This document shows positions 45,321-53,761 of a stretch of DNA of 64,000 nt, piece after piece. The notes under the pieces were generated by a model. That model saw only the letters and a program-made list of their open reading frames with translations, was not told the origin of the DNA and made no database searches. The position numbers were made by a program, and so were the translations under genes. The DNA is from Bog-473 sp963791995 (GTDB lineage: Bacteria; Actinomycetota; Acidimicrobiia; Acidimicrobiales; RAAP-2), in the NCBI GenBank assembly GCA_963791995.1, contig CAWBUQ010000023.1:411729-475728 (forward strand), written 5' to 3'. Numbering within the stretch: position 1 is the stretch's first letter; the number at the start of each line of letters is the position of its first letter.

Positions 45321-48098
45321 CTAGGTGATCAGGCCCAGCTCGCGCGCTCTGGCGACGGCTTCCGTTCGGTTAACGGCGCCAAGCTTGGTCAGGACATGGC
45401 TGACATGCTTCTTGACAGTGTCGAGGGAAACCACGAGCTGCGTGGCGACGGCCTGATTCGACATGCCTGCCGCAAGCATCGCCAGTACCTCTAGTTCTCG
45501 TTTGGTCAGATGATCGACCAGGCCTGGCAATTCTTGGGGGCTTCGCCCGTGATCCGACCCGCTGTGCGCCGCGAGAGCTCGCTGCAGTCGTGCGAGGCAG
45601 TCGAGAGGCACGCTTGCTGCAGCCTCGTTGTCTCGCTGGATCGCGATCAGACGACTCAGAAGGTCTGCCATCGGAGGGCCTTCGTCGGCGAAGACGCGCA
45701 CATAGCCCTGCGGGCAGGCCAGCCCGAGTGCGCCGGCGAGAGCCGTGAGCGCGCCACTCTCATCGCCGGCCGCCCGGAGAGCAAGGGCCCGCAGGGCCTG
45801 CACTTCGATGAGGCTGCCGGCCCGCTCCTGTGCGGCCGCTGCCGCGTGCAGTCGATCTAGCAGCGCTATCGCTCGATCGAAAAGACCCTGGGCGAGGAGC
45901 AAGCGGGCCAGCACGAGATGACCGGGTTCCAGGGGGTAGTGGGGATCGTCGTCAGGGTCGAGGCCGCAGCTTCGTGTCCAGTCGGAGGGTCCCATGAGAT
46001 CGCCCTGTGCCAGCTGCAGCCGAGCTCGCTGCGCTGGAACGGGGTTGAGCAGGCCGGCAGGGCCCACGGCGTAGTCCTCGGCTTCGCGCATCGCGTTGAG
46101 GGCGCCCACGGGGTCACCGCTCGCCTCGCGGATCCACGCCAGCGTCGTCAGGCCGGCTACCAGCGTCGGGGTGTAGACGAATTGCCGGCAGAGGCCGATC
46201 CCCTCGGTGACATAGCCGAGCGCCGCGTGGAGATCGTTGCGCTGGTAGGCCACCTCTGCGAGGCCCACCAGCGCGGGTCCAGCAGTCGGTGGGTCAGGCT
46301 GTCCAGCTGTAGCGACGAACTCGAGAGCCTGCTGGCAGGTTTGGATGGACGCGTCGAGGCGGCCTCGGGCGCGCTGGATTCGGGCGAGTGAGTATTCCAT
46401 CCACGCCGTCATGGTGGCCTGACTGGCGTTCCGCAGCCCGGCGATGCGGGAGGCGAACGCCAGCTCGGCCTCCGGGAGATGGCCGCGGAGCCACTGGGCC
46501 ATACCCAGGAAGCCCTCGATGCTCACGCTCAGCGTGTCTTCGCCTTCACGGACTTGAGCCAGCGCGCGCGACGTGTACACGGCCGTACCTTCCGCGTCGC
46601 CGCGAAGCTGCGCCGCGTAGCTCCGGTTCAGGGCAATCAGGGCGGGGACATTCACCAGTAAGCTCCCGGCCCTGCTGGCGGTGGGCGTGAACGGCTCGAC
46701 GATGGCGCCGACGGATGCCTGCTCGGCGGCGGCGATAAGCGGCTCCATCGTCTCCACGTCGCCCCGCATGGCGGCCATAACTGATTGTGCCAGCAGGAGC
46801 CGGGGTCGCGATCGGACCAGGTCATCAGGCAGCGCCTGCAGCCACCGGTTGATCGCGACTGGTTCGCCGTTCAAATAGAACAGAGTGTCAAAGTGCTCTT
46901 CGATCAATCGAGCTGCCCACACCATCTCTCCAGCGGCGAGGGCGTGGTGGATCGCGTCGTCCGGTAGCCCGTGCTCGTCGTGCCAGGCGGCGGCGGCGCG
47001 GTGCAGCCGCGCGCCCCAGTCGGGGTGTCGGTCAAGACGGGCGCGCAGCAGGTCAGCGAAGAGGTGGTGATACCGCCACCAGCCACGTACCTCGTCGAGC
47101 GACACCAGGAACAGGCCGGCCCGGTCCGCCTGCTCGAGCAACGCTTGGCTGTCGACGCGGCCGGTCATGGCGTCACACAGGGGGCCGCTGAGCCGCTCCA
47201 GCACGGACGTCTCCACCAGGAAGGTGCGTAGCGGCTCGTCTTGGCCTTCGAGCACCTCCTCCGCCAGATAATCCAGGACGTATCGCTGGCTGCCGGTGAA
47301 CGCCGCCACGTAGCCAGCGACGTCCGACTGGCCGCGAAGGGAAAGGGCGGCCAGTTGCAGACCAGCGGCCCACCCCTCGGTCCGTGCCGCCAGCGCCGCG
47401 ACGACGTCATCGGACAGCGCCCGTCCTGGGCTGGCCATCAGCACCTGCAACAACGCGCCGGCCTCCCCGATCGTAAATCGCAAGTCGGCGGCCCGAACCT
47501 CGGCTAACTGCCCCCGGGCTCTTAGCCGAGCGAGCGACAGCGGCGGGTCGGAACGACTGGCCAGCACCACGCGAAGCTGCGGTGGTCGGTGCTCCAGGAG
47601 AAACCCGAACGATTCGTGCACCACGTCGGATCTGATCAGGTGGTAGTCGTCGAGGACGAGCAGCCCCTCATCCGCCGCGGAGTCCCCCACCAGGTCGTTG
47701 ATCAGGGCGGTCACCAACGGCTCGAAGGTCGGCGGTGCGGGCGAGCCGGCCAGCGGGCCCACTCGCTCGCTGATTGCTGGGCTCAGGGGCTCGAGCGCGA
47801 CGAGCGCGTGACGCCAGAACCGGCGAGGGTCGTTGTCGCCAGCATCGAGTGACAACCAACCTGCAGGGCATGCTCCGCTCCGGGTCCACTCGGCGAGCAG
47901 CACGGTTTTGCCGTAGCCGGCCGGTGCGACGACGACGACGACCCCGTGACCCAGTCCCTCGTCGAGCCGTTCAGCGAGTCGCGGCCGGGCGACAAGTCCT
48001 GGTCGAGGCCCGGGCACATGCAGCTTTGTCGCCAGCAGGAGATCACGCTGGGACGCGACCACCTCTGATCGAGGCGCCGCGGGTGCCTTAGTAGCCAC
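45321..48098 (-). CDS. Large ATP-binding LuxR regulator (MalT/LAL type)
   Basis: A 925-residue STAND ATPase regulator, intact. Walker A VVAPAGYGKTVLLAEW (~residue 56), Walker B LLVLDDYHLI (~145), the winged-helix/TPR middle region (~400-800) and a C-terminal LuxR HTH (LTKRELEVLAMLAAGMSNQAVATQLVVS...VKKHVSHVLTKLG). Such proteins are ATP-dependent activators gated by a small ligand bound in the TPR region. GTG 48098 has GAAGG upstream. It may control the neighbouring exporters, but no target is demonstrable. Confidence 0.88.
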   Translation of the reverse strand: MATKAPAAPRSEVVASQRDLLLATKLHVPGPRPGLVARPRLAERLDEGLGHGVVVVVAPAGYGKTVLLAEWTRSGACPAGWLSLDAGDNDPRRFWRHALVALEPLSPAISERVGPLAGSPAPPTFEPLVTALINDLVGDSAADEGLLVLDDYHLIRSDVVHESFGFLLEHRPPQLRVVLASRSDPPLSLARLRARGQLAEVRAADLRFTIGEAGALLQVLMASPGRALSDDVVAALAARTEGWAAGLQLAALSLRGQSDVAGYVAAFTGSQRYVLDYLAEEVLEGQDEPLRTFLVETSVLERLSGPLCDAMTGRVDSQALLEQADRAGLFLVSLDEVRGWWRYHHLFADLLRARLDRHPDWGARLHRAAAAWHDEHGLPDDAIHHALAAGEMVWAARLIEEHFDTLFYLNGEPVAINRWLQALPDDLVRSRPRLLLAQSVMAAMRGDVETMEPLIAAAEQASVGAIVEPFTPTASRAGSLLVNVPALIALNRSYAAQLRGDAEGTAVYTSRALAQVREGEDTLSVSIEGFLGMAQWLRGHLPEAELAFASRIAGLRNASQATMTAWMEYSLARIQRARGRLDASIQTCQQALEFVATAGQPDPPTAGPALVGLAEVAYQRNDLHAALGYVTEGIGLCRQFVYTPTLVAGLTTLAWIREASGDPVGALNAMREAEDYAVGPAGLLNPVPAQRARLQLAQGDLMGPSDWTRSCGLDPDDDPHYPLEPGHLVLARLLLAQGLFDRAIALLDRLHAAAAAQERAGSLIEVQALRALALRAAGDESGALTALAGALGLACPQGYVRVFADEGPPMADLLSRLIAIQRDNEAAASVPLDCLARLQRALAAHSGSDHGRSPQELPGLVDHLTKRELEVLAMLAAGMSNQAVATQLVVSLDTVKKHVSHVLTKLGAVNRTEAVARARELGLIT

Positions 48099-48175
48099 CA
48101 GGGACCTTCACGCTCGTACCTCCCGCAATGCGCCGCGAGGTTGCTGGAGCAACCCAGCGTAATCATCAAGGTTGG

Positions 48176-48470
48176 CTACTCGAACTCGCACTCCCGGGTT
48201 TCAGGATCCGACACCAACCCAACCATCCCTATCCGCCACAGAGCCTCGTTGGCGTGGCGGTTGTCACCCCCGTTCAGCAACTTGGTCGCGACCGCCCCCG
48301 ACGAGGAGTCGATCGGGAACGTTCCGCAGCAACGTGCGCTGCGTGCTCGATTGGACCATGGTGTCGGCACCGAGACCGCCCCGCGGCTGCTCGTTGCCGC
48401 CGGTGACAACCCTTAACGCCTCCGACACGAGCGGGCCTACGCCCATTGCGCCCCTACGGGGCCACACCGA
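48176..48470 (-). pseudogene. IS110-family transposase fragment
   Basis: Read leftward, CCGTFPIDSSSGAVATKLLN, GGDNRHANEALWRIGMVGLV and SDPETRE match the C-terminal Transposase_20 region of IS110 enzymes (pattern CGVSPIxASSGKTTRHRLNRGGDRQANxALWRI...DPxTRAY). A further piece in another frame (GPLVSEALRVV) precedes it. Most of the transposase and its DEDD catalytic domain are gone and no ends are visible. Confidence 0.6.
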
Positions 48471-48816
48471 TGGCGATGGCGATGGCTCAGTGCCCTATGA
48501 CAGGCCAACTCAGGCAACTTTGCCCGTCCGTCAACACCACATCTGAAGTCGGTGCAGGCGTCCCAAATCGCATCATTCGGGTTCTGCCCTCATGCGAGAA
48601 GGACCTCCGTTTGGACGGGCGAACTGATTGATTTTCCCGGGGTTACCTGAAGGCGCAACTGGCAGGGCTCCGGCGATTGGGGACGTTGGCACCTTCGTGC
48701 CACCGACCGAGGGTCAAATCTCTCTTGGCAACTCCTCTTTCGAGTGATGACAACCGCATGTCGGATCTTTACCGTGCATGTGTGACTTCGAACCTATCCC
48801 TCGCAAGAAGAGAACG
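48471..48816. other. Intergenic, promoter region of the 48.8-kb membrane gene
   Basis: About 345 bp with no convincing gene or repeat; presumed 5' region of the rightward membrane-protein gene. AAGAAGAGAACG before ATG 48817 is its ribosome site. Confidence 0.4.
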
Positions 48817-49338
48817 ATGAGCGAAAGGATCGTCGTGAACACTCGAACCTCCTACGCATCCGCCGGAGCACAGATCGAGCACCCCAGCACGCAGAAAGCG
48901 CTCGGTACTGTCAGGCATCTCGTCGTCGGCTACCTAACGATCAGCGCCCTTACCGTCGTTGCGATCGCCGTCATGCGCAACAACGCTGCACAAGTGAACT
49001 CTGCGGTTTGGATCCATGGAATCATCGTCGTCGCTAGCGCTCTGTTCACCTACATATTCACCGTGCGGGCCTCGGCTGGAGCGAGCCGATCCTATCTACG
49101 GCTGCGGGTCATCTCGATTGTGACGCCAGCGGCCATGGTTGTCCTCATCGCCCTCCCCGACACATTCCCGCTGTGGATGAAGATCGAACAGGACGCTTTT
49201 GGACTCCTGCTGATTGGCGTCGCTGTTCGCGTCAATAGCAAACATCAGCGCTCCTCGTTCGCCTGCAAGCAGAGATCCGTCGGGACCATGGCTTTGGGAT
49301 CGGCCAGATCTTCGTCGCTCTCCTCAATCCGGATTTGA
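48817..49338 (+). CDS. Small four-helix membrane protein, unknown function
   Basis: About 173 residues. A ~40-residue hydrophilic N-terminus precedes four hydrophobic segments (HLVVGYLTISALTVVAIAV, VWIHGIIVVASALFTYIFTV, VISIVTPAAMVVLIALP, FGLLLIGVAVRV). It resembles small actinobacterial membrane proteins of island or two-component neighbourhoods, but I cannot name a family. The residues after SKHQRSSFA look non-conserved, so the true end may be a few codons earlier. ATG 48817 with a purine-rich leader. Confidence 0.55.
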   Translation: MSERIVVNTRTSYASAGAQIEHPSTQKALGTVRHLVVGYLTISALTVVAIAVMRNNAAQVNSAVWIHGIIVVASALFTYIFTVRASAGASRSYLRLRVISIVTPAAMVVLIALPDTFPLWMKIEQDAFGLLLIGVAVRVNSKHQRSSFACKQRSVGTMALGSARSSSLSSIRI

Positions 49339-49545
49339 TCCCACCGAAACGGACGTGTCTGGCCAACGTTTGGAGATGATCAGAGATGACGCACCTGCAC
49401 GACCCGCTCTCCTGGAGCGCTGACGTGACCCGAACCAATCCGAACCCATTGCCAACGCCTACGAGGGTCATCGCCTCAAGGAAGAGATGAAGCCTTCCGC
49501 AACCCTAACGACGAAGACGCTGCACACCATCAAGGAGACCCTGTG

Positions 49546-49899
49546 ATGCATCCCTACATGATCGAGAAATTGGCCGCCTCACGCCGGGAGGACTTCCTCG
49601 CCGGAGCAGAGAGGCATCGCCGACGGGTTCAAGCTCGCAGCAACCAACCTGCCCCTGGCAGGCTCGGAGCGCAGACTGTGGCGCGCATCGCGGCGCGCCA
49701 CTACCCCGGCCTCACGGAGACGTTCGCCACTCCGGGGTTGCTGGCACGGCTGGCCCGCGCTACTTGCTCGACTGGACTAGCGCCGACCAGGCGCATCGCT
49801 GCGCACTACAAGGAATCCGAATCATCTAGGCCGCTCCGTTCGGAGTTCACTGCGGTGTCGCGTCGGCGGGCCGATGCTCACGAGGAGCCCGTTCAATGA
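49546..49899 (+). CDS. Hypothetical small protein upstream of the 49.9-kb membrane gene
   Basis: About 117 residues. The first ~40 (MHPYMIEKLAASRREDFLAG, Arg-rich after that) resemble short helical proteins often found between membrane-protein genes in actinobacteria; the rest is Arg/Ala-rich and may be out of frame. Its TGA overlaps the next ATG as ATGA, supporting the reading frame at the 3' end. No function can be given. Confidence 0.35.
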   Translation: MHPYMIEKLAASRREDFLAGAERHRRRVQARSNQPAPGRLGAQTVARIAARHYPGLTETFATPGLLARLARATCSTGLAPTRRIAAHYKESESSRPLRSEFTAVSRRRADAHEEPVQ

Positions 49900-50432
49900 A
49901 CGTCACTAGTCAGATACTGATCGGGGTCGCCCTGCTTTCGTGCGCGGCCCTGTACGGCTCTGAAATATTCGGAATGTTGGTGATCCGTCCCGCCCTCGAG
50001 GAAGACGACGAGGCGTTGACCGCGCTGAAGCGACGCACGCACGTGTACTGCGCGCCCCGCCTGCGCCTCTTGTGGGCCTTCGGATCCGTCGCGGCGATCC
50101 TGGCCACCGCTGCGACGATCCTGGCCGGTCGGAGCGCGGCGGCCGTCGCAATGATCGTGGCCGTCGTGGTGTTCGCCATATGGACGGCGGTCGACCTCTG
50201 GGGGCGACTACGCCCGTACGGGGTGGGCTCCCGACCTCGGCTTCGCCCTGCCATCCGTGCGGATCCGCAGGCAGGACGATCTCATGATTCGGACCAGCCT
50301 GCAGATGGTGGCGCTCTGTGCGCCGCGCTCTTCCCGCCCGGGCTTGACTCCCCACTATTCAGTGTTACTATGTACCAGTACTCATTGTCACTGCATAGTA
50401 AGGGAGGAGGTGTTCCATGGGCAAGCAGGTGA
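49896..50432 (+). CDS. DUF1772-like small membrane protein (C-terminus uncertain)
   Basis: The first ~110 residues hold three hydrophobic segments (ILIGVALLSCAALYGSEIFG, LLWAFGSVAAILATAATI, AVAMIVAVVVFAIWTAV) around a conserved-looking LKRRTHVYCAPRL loop, loosely like anthrone-oxygenase/DUF1772 proteins. After ~residue 115 the sequence loses membrane character and an alternative frame (DDLMIRTSLQMVALCA) looks more natural, so an indel near 50230 is likely. It runs into the PadR gene start. Confidence 0.4.
   Translation: MNVTSQILIGVALLSCAALYGSEIFGMLVIRPALEEDDEALTALKRRTHVYCAPRLRLLWAFGSVAAILATAATILAGRSAAAVAMIVAVVVFAIWTAVDLWGRLRPYGVGSRPRLRPAIRADPQAGRSHDSDQPADGGALCAALFPPGLDSPLFSVTMYQYSLSLHSKGGGVPWASR
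50361..50400. promoter_or_regulatory. Candidate PadR operator/promoter
   Basis: TACTATG (50366-50372) and CATAGTA (50394-50400) are inverted; AGTG/CACT and ATGTAC..ACTCAT add inner symmetry. It lies 17-50 bp before the PadR ATG, followed by a strong AGGGAGGAGG ribosome site. PadR proteins usually bind such AT-containing dyads in their own promoters. Confidence 0.5.
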
Positions 50433-50747
50433 CGGAGATGCTCAAGGGGACGCTGGAGGGCATCGTTCTGGCGATCCTGTCCGGCCGGCCCGCCTACGGC
50501 TACGAGATCACGGCGTGGCTGCGGGACATGGGCTTCTCCGACATCGCCGAAGGGACCGTCTACGCGCTCCTCATCAGGGTCGAGCAGCGCGGCCTCGTCG
50601 ACGTGGAGAAGGTCCCTTCTGAGAAGGGGCCGCCGCGCAAGGTGTACTCCCTCAACGCTCAGGGACAGGACTATCTCGAAGAAATTCTGGAGGACCTGGA
50701 GCTTCCTCACAGAAAAGCTCGAACAGCTCCGCGAAGGAGGAAAGTAG
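50417..50747 (+). CDS. PadR-family transcriptional regulator (apparent +1 frameshift near 50700)
   Basis: About 109 residues. Winged helix: LKGTLEGIVLAILSGRPAYGYEI, then GTVYALLIRVEQRGLVDVEKVPSEKGPPRKVYSL with the usual wing. Removing one extra G near 50700 gives SFLTEKLEQLREGGK and a TAG at 50745-50747, two bases before the next ATG, the normal end for this family. First gene of a four-gene exporter operon that it probably represses. Confidence 0.85.
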
Positions 50748-50749
50748 CC

Positions 50750-51140
50750 ATGTCCGATGTCGAAAAGAGCGGCTTCATCTCGAAGGTTATCGGCGACAAG
50801 AAGCGCTGGAGGGCCTACAAGGCGCGGCACGCGTCGGCTTCCCGAGAACTACCGCACGGCGGTCGATGCGATCGAGCGGTGCCTGATGAACTTTGTGCCG
50901 ACCGACGGCGACAGCGCTGCGTCGATGTTCGAAGACCTCGCCGATCTCTTCGAACAGGCCGCGGCGGACGGAACGCCGATCCGCGAGATCGTCGGGGAGG
51001 ACCCCGTGGAATTCGTCGAGGCCTTCGCCCAGAACTACTCGGAGGGTGGCTACATCCCCACCCGTGCGCGTAAACGGCTGACCGACGCCATTGGGCGCGC
51101 CGCCGGAGAAGACACTGGAAATGAAGGGATATCCCGATGA
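50750..51140 (+). CDS. DUF1048 family protein (apparent +1 frameshift near 50834)
   Basis: About 129 residues. MSDVEKSGFISKVIGDKKRWRAYKAR is the standard DUF1048 start; one extra base near 50834 separates it from RLPENYRTAVDAIERCLMNF and the acidic helical C-terminus. DUF1048 genes regularly sit beside PadR regulators and ABC exporters; their molecular role is unknown. The TGA overlaps the ATPase ATG (ATGA). Confidence 0.82.
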
Positions 51141-51952
51141 CCACACAGCCGGTCCAAACGATCCACGTGCAAGGCCTTGAGAAGTCCTACAAGGAGCTGG
51201 ACGTGCTGCGCGGCGTGGACTTCGACATGGCGAGGGGAAGCATCTTCGCCTTGCTCGGCTCGAACGGCGCCGGCAAGACCACGGTCGTGAAGATCCTGTC
51301 CACGCTGCTCAAGGGCGACGCGGGGACGGCCAGCGTCAACGGCTTCGATGTCGCCACACAGGCCGGAGAGGTGCGGGAGTCCATCAGCCTCACCGGACAG
51401 TTCGCAGCCGTCGACGAAATCCTCAGCGGGCGGGAGAACCTGGTGCTGGTGGCCCGGTTGCGGCACCTGAAGGACGCTGGGCCGATCGCGGATGACCTGC
51501 TCGTCCGCTTCGGGCTGACCGAGGCGGCGGAGCGCAAGGTGGTGACCTATTCGGGTGGCATGCGCCGCCGCCTCGACATCGCGATGAGCCTCATCGGCAA
51601 TCCGCCGGTCATCTTCCTCGACGAGCCGACGACTGGTCTCGACCCCCAGGCTCGCCTCGAGGTGTGGCAGGCCGTCAAGGAACTCGCCGAGCACGGCACA
51701 ACGGTGCTGCTCACGACGCAGTATCTCGACGAGGCCGAACATCTCGCCGACCGGATCGCGATCCTCCACGAGGGGCGGATCATCGCGAACGGCACCCTCG
51801 CCGAACTCAAACAGCTCCTCCCGCCCGCCAAGGTCGAGTACGTCGAGAAACAGCCGACCCTCGAAGACATCTTCCTCGCCATCGTCGGTGACGACGGCAA
51901 GCACGGCCAGCTGGCATTGACCGCAGCGTCGGCCCCGACCACGAAGGAGTAA
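51137..51952 (+). CDS. ABC exporter ATPase (DrrA-like)
   Basis: Intact 271-residue ATPase. Walker A GSNGAGKTT (~residue 42; Ser replaces the usual Pro), Q-loop LTGQFAAVD, signature YSGGMRRRLDIA, Walker B VIFLDEPTTGLDP, switch region TTQYLDEAEHLADR, and the DrrA C-terminal stretch with PTLEDIFL. It forms an exporter with the permease that starts 2 bp downstream. Closely similar in architecture to the ATPase at 34-35 kb. Confidence 0.9.
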   Translation: MTTQPVQTIHVQGLEKSYKELDVLRGVDFDMARGSIFALLGSNGAGKTTVVKILSTLLKGDAGTASVNGFDVATQAGEVRESISLTGQFAAVDEILSGRENLVLVARLRHLKDAGPIADDLLVRFGLTEAAERKVVTYSGGMRRRLDIAMSLIGNPPVIFLDEPTTGLDPQARLEVWQAVKELAEHGTTVLLTTQYLDEAEHLADRIAILHEGRIIANGTLAELKQLLPPAKVEYVEKQPTLEDIFLAIVGDDGKHGQLALTAASAPTTKE

Positions 51953-51954
51953 CG

Positions 51955-52716
51955 ATGACCACTCATTTCTTCGGCGACACCGCCGTCTTGCTGGGCCGAT
52001 CCATGCGCCACATCACGCGCAGCCTGGACACCATCATCACGGTCGCCATCATGCCGATCGCCCTCATGCTGCTGTTCGTCTACGTGTTCGGCGGGGCGAT
52101 CCATACCGGCTCGCATCATTACGTGAACTACCTGCTGCCCGGAATCCTGCTCATCACGATCGCGACGGGAATCTCCTACACCGCCGCCCGGCTCTTCGCG
52201 GATATGAAGAGCGGGATCTTCGAGCGATTCCAGTCCATGCCGATCGCACGCTCGAGCGTGTTGTGGGCGCACGTGCTGACCTCGGTGATCTCCATTCTGA
52301 TCTCGCTCGTGCTCGTCGTGCTCGTCGCCCTCCTCGTGGGGTTCCGCTCACCGGCGGGAGTGCTGGCATGGCTTGGCGTCACAGGCATCCTCGTCCTGTT
52401 CACCCTTGCCCTGACCTGGATCGCCGTCATCGCCGGCCTGTCCGCGAAGACCGTGGAGGGCGCGGGCGCCTTCTCCTACCCGATCATCTTCCTGCCCTTC
52501 ATCAGCTCGGCCTTCGTGCTCACCAATACCATGCCCGGCCCGGTGCGTGCCTTCGCCGGCCACCAGCCGGTGACGTCCATCGTCAACACGATCCGGGACC
52601 TGTTCACACGGCAGCCAGTCAGCACCGACATCTGGATCGCCCTCGCCTGGTGCCTCGGCATCCTCATCGTCGCCTACGCCCTGGCCATGGCCACCTACCA
52701 CCGCAAGATCACCTAA
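51955..52716 (+). CDS. ABC-2 type exporter permease (DrrB-like)
   Basis: Intact 253-residue, six-helix permease: TRSLDTIITVAIMPIALMLL, FVYVFGGAIHTG, YVNYLLPGILLI and the C-terminal FLPFISSAFVLTNTMPGPVR and GHQPVTSIVNTIR segments are family hallmarks. Last gene of the PadR operon. The substrate is unknown; multidrug or lipid export is typical. Confidence 0.9.
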   Translation: MTTHFFGDTAVLLGRSMRHITRSLDTIITVAIMPIALMLLFVYVFGGAIHTGSHHYVNYLLPGILLITIATGISYTAARLFADMKSGIFERFQSMPIARSSVLWAHVLTSVISILISLVLVVLVALLVGFRSPAGVLAWLGVTGILVLFTLALTWIAVIAGLSAKTVEGAGAFSYPIIFLPFISSAFVLTNTMPGPVRAFAGHQPVTSIVNTIRDLFTRQPVSTDIWIALAWCLGILIVAYALAMATYHRKIT

Positions 52717-52886
52717 GGATGTGTCTCTCAGTTGTGGGCAATGAATCCAGAGGGCGCTCACCAACGCTGTCGAGACTCCGCCTTCTCTGTCGCTCCGAAG
52801 GTTCCGGTTTGGATTTGATGGTTGTGCCCCGAGGAGTGATACCCGAAGGCCGGCACCTCTCTCTAGGAGCGATGTAGCGGTATTGC

Positions 52887-52901
52887 GATAAATATGGTAT
52901 C
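52887..52901. promoter_or_regulatory. AT-rich dyad upstream of abiE (candidate promoter/operator)
   Basis: GATA-AATATGG-TATC in an unusually AT-rich patch (TTGCGATAAATATGGTATCC), 45 bp before the AbiEi ATG. AbiEi antitoxins are known to autorepress by binding inverted repeats in their promoter; this is the only such element here. Confidence 0.35.
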
Positions 52902-52945
52902 CTTGATCCAGTTCTTCCCTTCAACCCGGAGGTGTCGGCCTAAGG

Positions 52946-53761
52946 ATGTCGGAATCTGCGTCAGGCATCTCGAGGAAGGGCCGCGCCGAGCTCGCAGCTG
53001 TGCTCGGTTCGGGCAAGAGGTTCATCACGCCCGCTCTCGTCACCGACGCTCTGGGGGTTGATGCTGACTCGGCGTCCAAGCGCCTCTCCCGCTGGGCCGC
53101 AGATGGTTGGGTTCGCCGAGTCCGCCGCGGCATGTACATCGGAGTACCCGTCGATGCAGCTAACCCCGCCACGTGGTCGGAAGACGCCTTGATCGTGGCC
53201 GCTGCGGTGTGGGCTCCGTGCTACTTCACCGGCTGGACGTCGGCCAGCTACTGGGCGCTCACCGATCAGGTGTTCCGCACGACCGTCCTCAAGACGACCA
53301 CCAGGGTCCGCTCTTCGAAGGTCAGCCTCCTCGACCACGCCTATTTGGTCGCCCACGCGTCCGAATCCAACCTGAGCTGGGGAACCAAGAGCCAGTGGCA
53401 CGACGGGACCCGACTTCGCTTTGCAGACCCAGCGCGGACCGTGATCGATGTTCTCGATGACCCAAGACTCGCTGGCGGCATCCGCCACGTAGCTGAGATC
53501 ACCGATGCTTATTTCAATGAGCACGATCCCCTCACCCTCATCGACTACGGCGACCGCCTCGGGAACCGAGCAGTCTTCAAGCGCCTCGGCTACATCGTCG
53601 AGGCACTCGGTCGCGACCGACCTGATCTGATCACCGCCTGCCGAGCACGCGTCTCTGCCGGCATCTCTCCCCTCGATCCGCAGGGACCCAAAGGCGGTCG
53701 AAGGTTGATGCGTTGGGGTCTGCGAGTAAACGTCACACTCGCTCCGGTGGAGCCAGCGTGA
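52946..53761 (+). CDS. AbiEi-like antitoxin / transcriptional repressor
   Basis: A 271-residue type IV antitoxin of the AbiEi group. N-terminal winged helix (VTDALGVDADSASKRLSRWAADGWVRRVRRGMY) followed by the antitoxin C-terminal domain (YFTGWTSASYWALTDQVFRTTVL, typical of AbiEi 'transcriptional regulator' proteins). It should repress the operon and neutralise the toxin indirectly. ATG 52946; GGAGG lies 13 bases upstream with AAGG closer. The stop overlaps the toxin's GTG start. Confidence 0.85.
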   Translation: MSESASGISRKGRAELAAVLGSGKRFITPALVTDALGVDADSASKRLSRWAADGWVRRVRRGMYIGVPVDAANPATWSEDALIVAAAVWAPCYFTGWTSASYWALTDQVFRTTVLKTTTRVRSSKVSLLDHAYLVAHASESNLSWGTKSQWHDGTRLRFADPARTVIDVLDDPRLAGGIRHVAEITDAYFNEHDPLTLIDYGDRLGNRAVFKRLGYIVEALGRDRPDLITACRARVSAGISPLDPQGPKGGRRLMRWGLRVNVTLAPVEPA

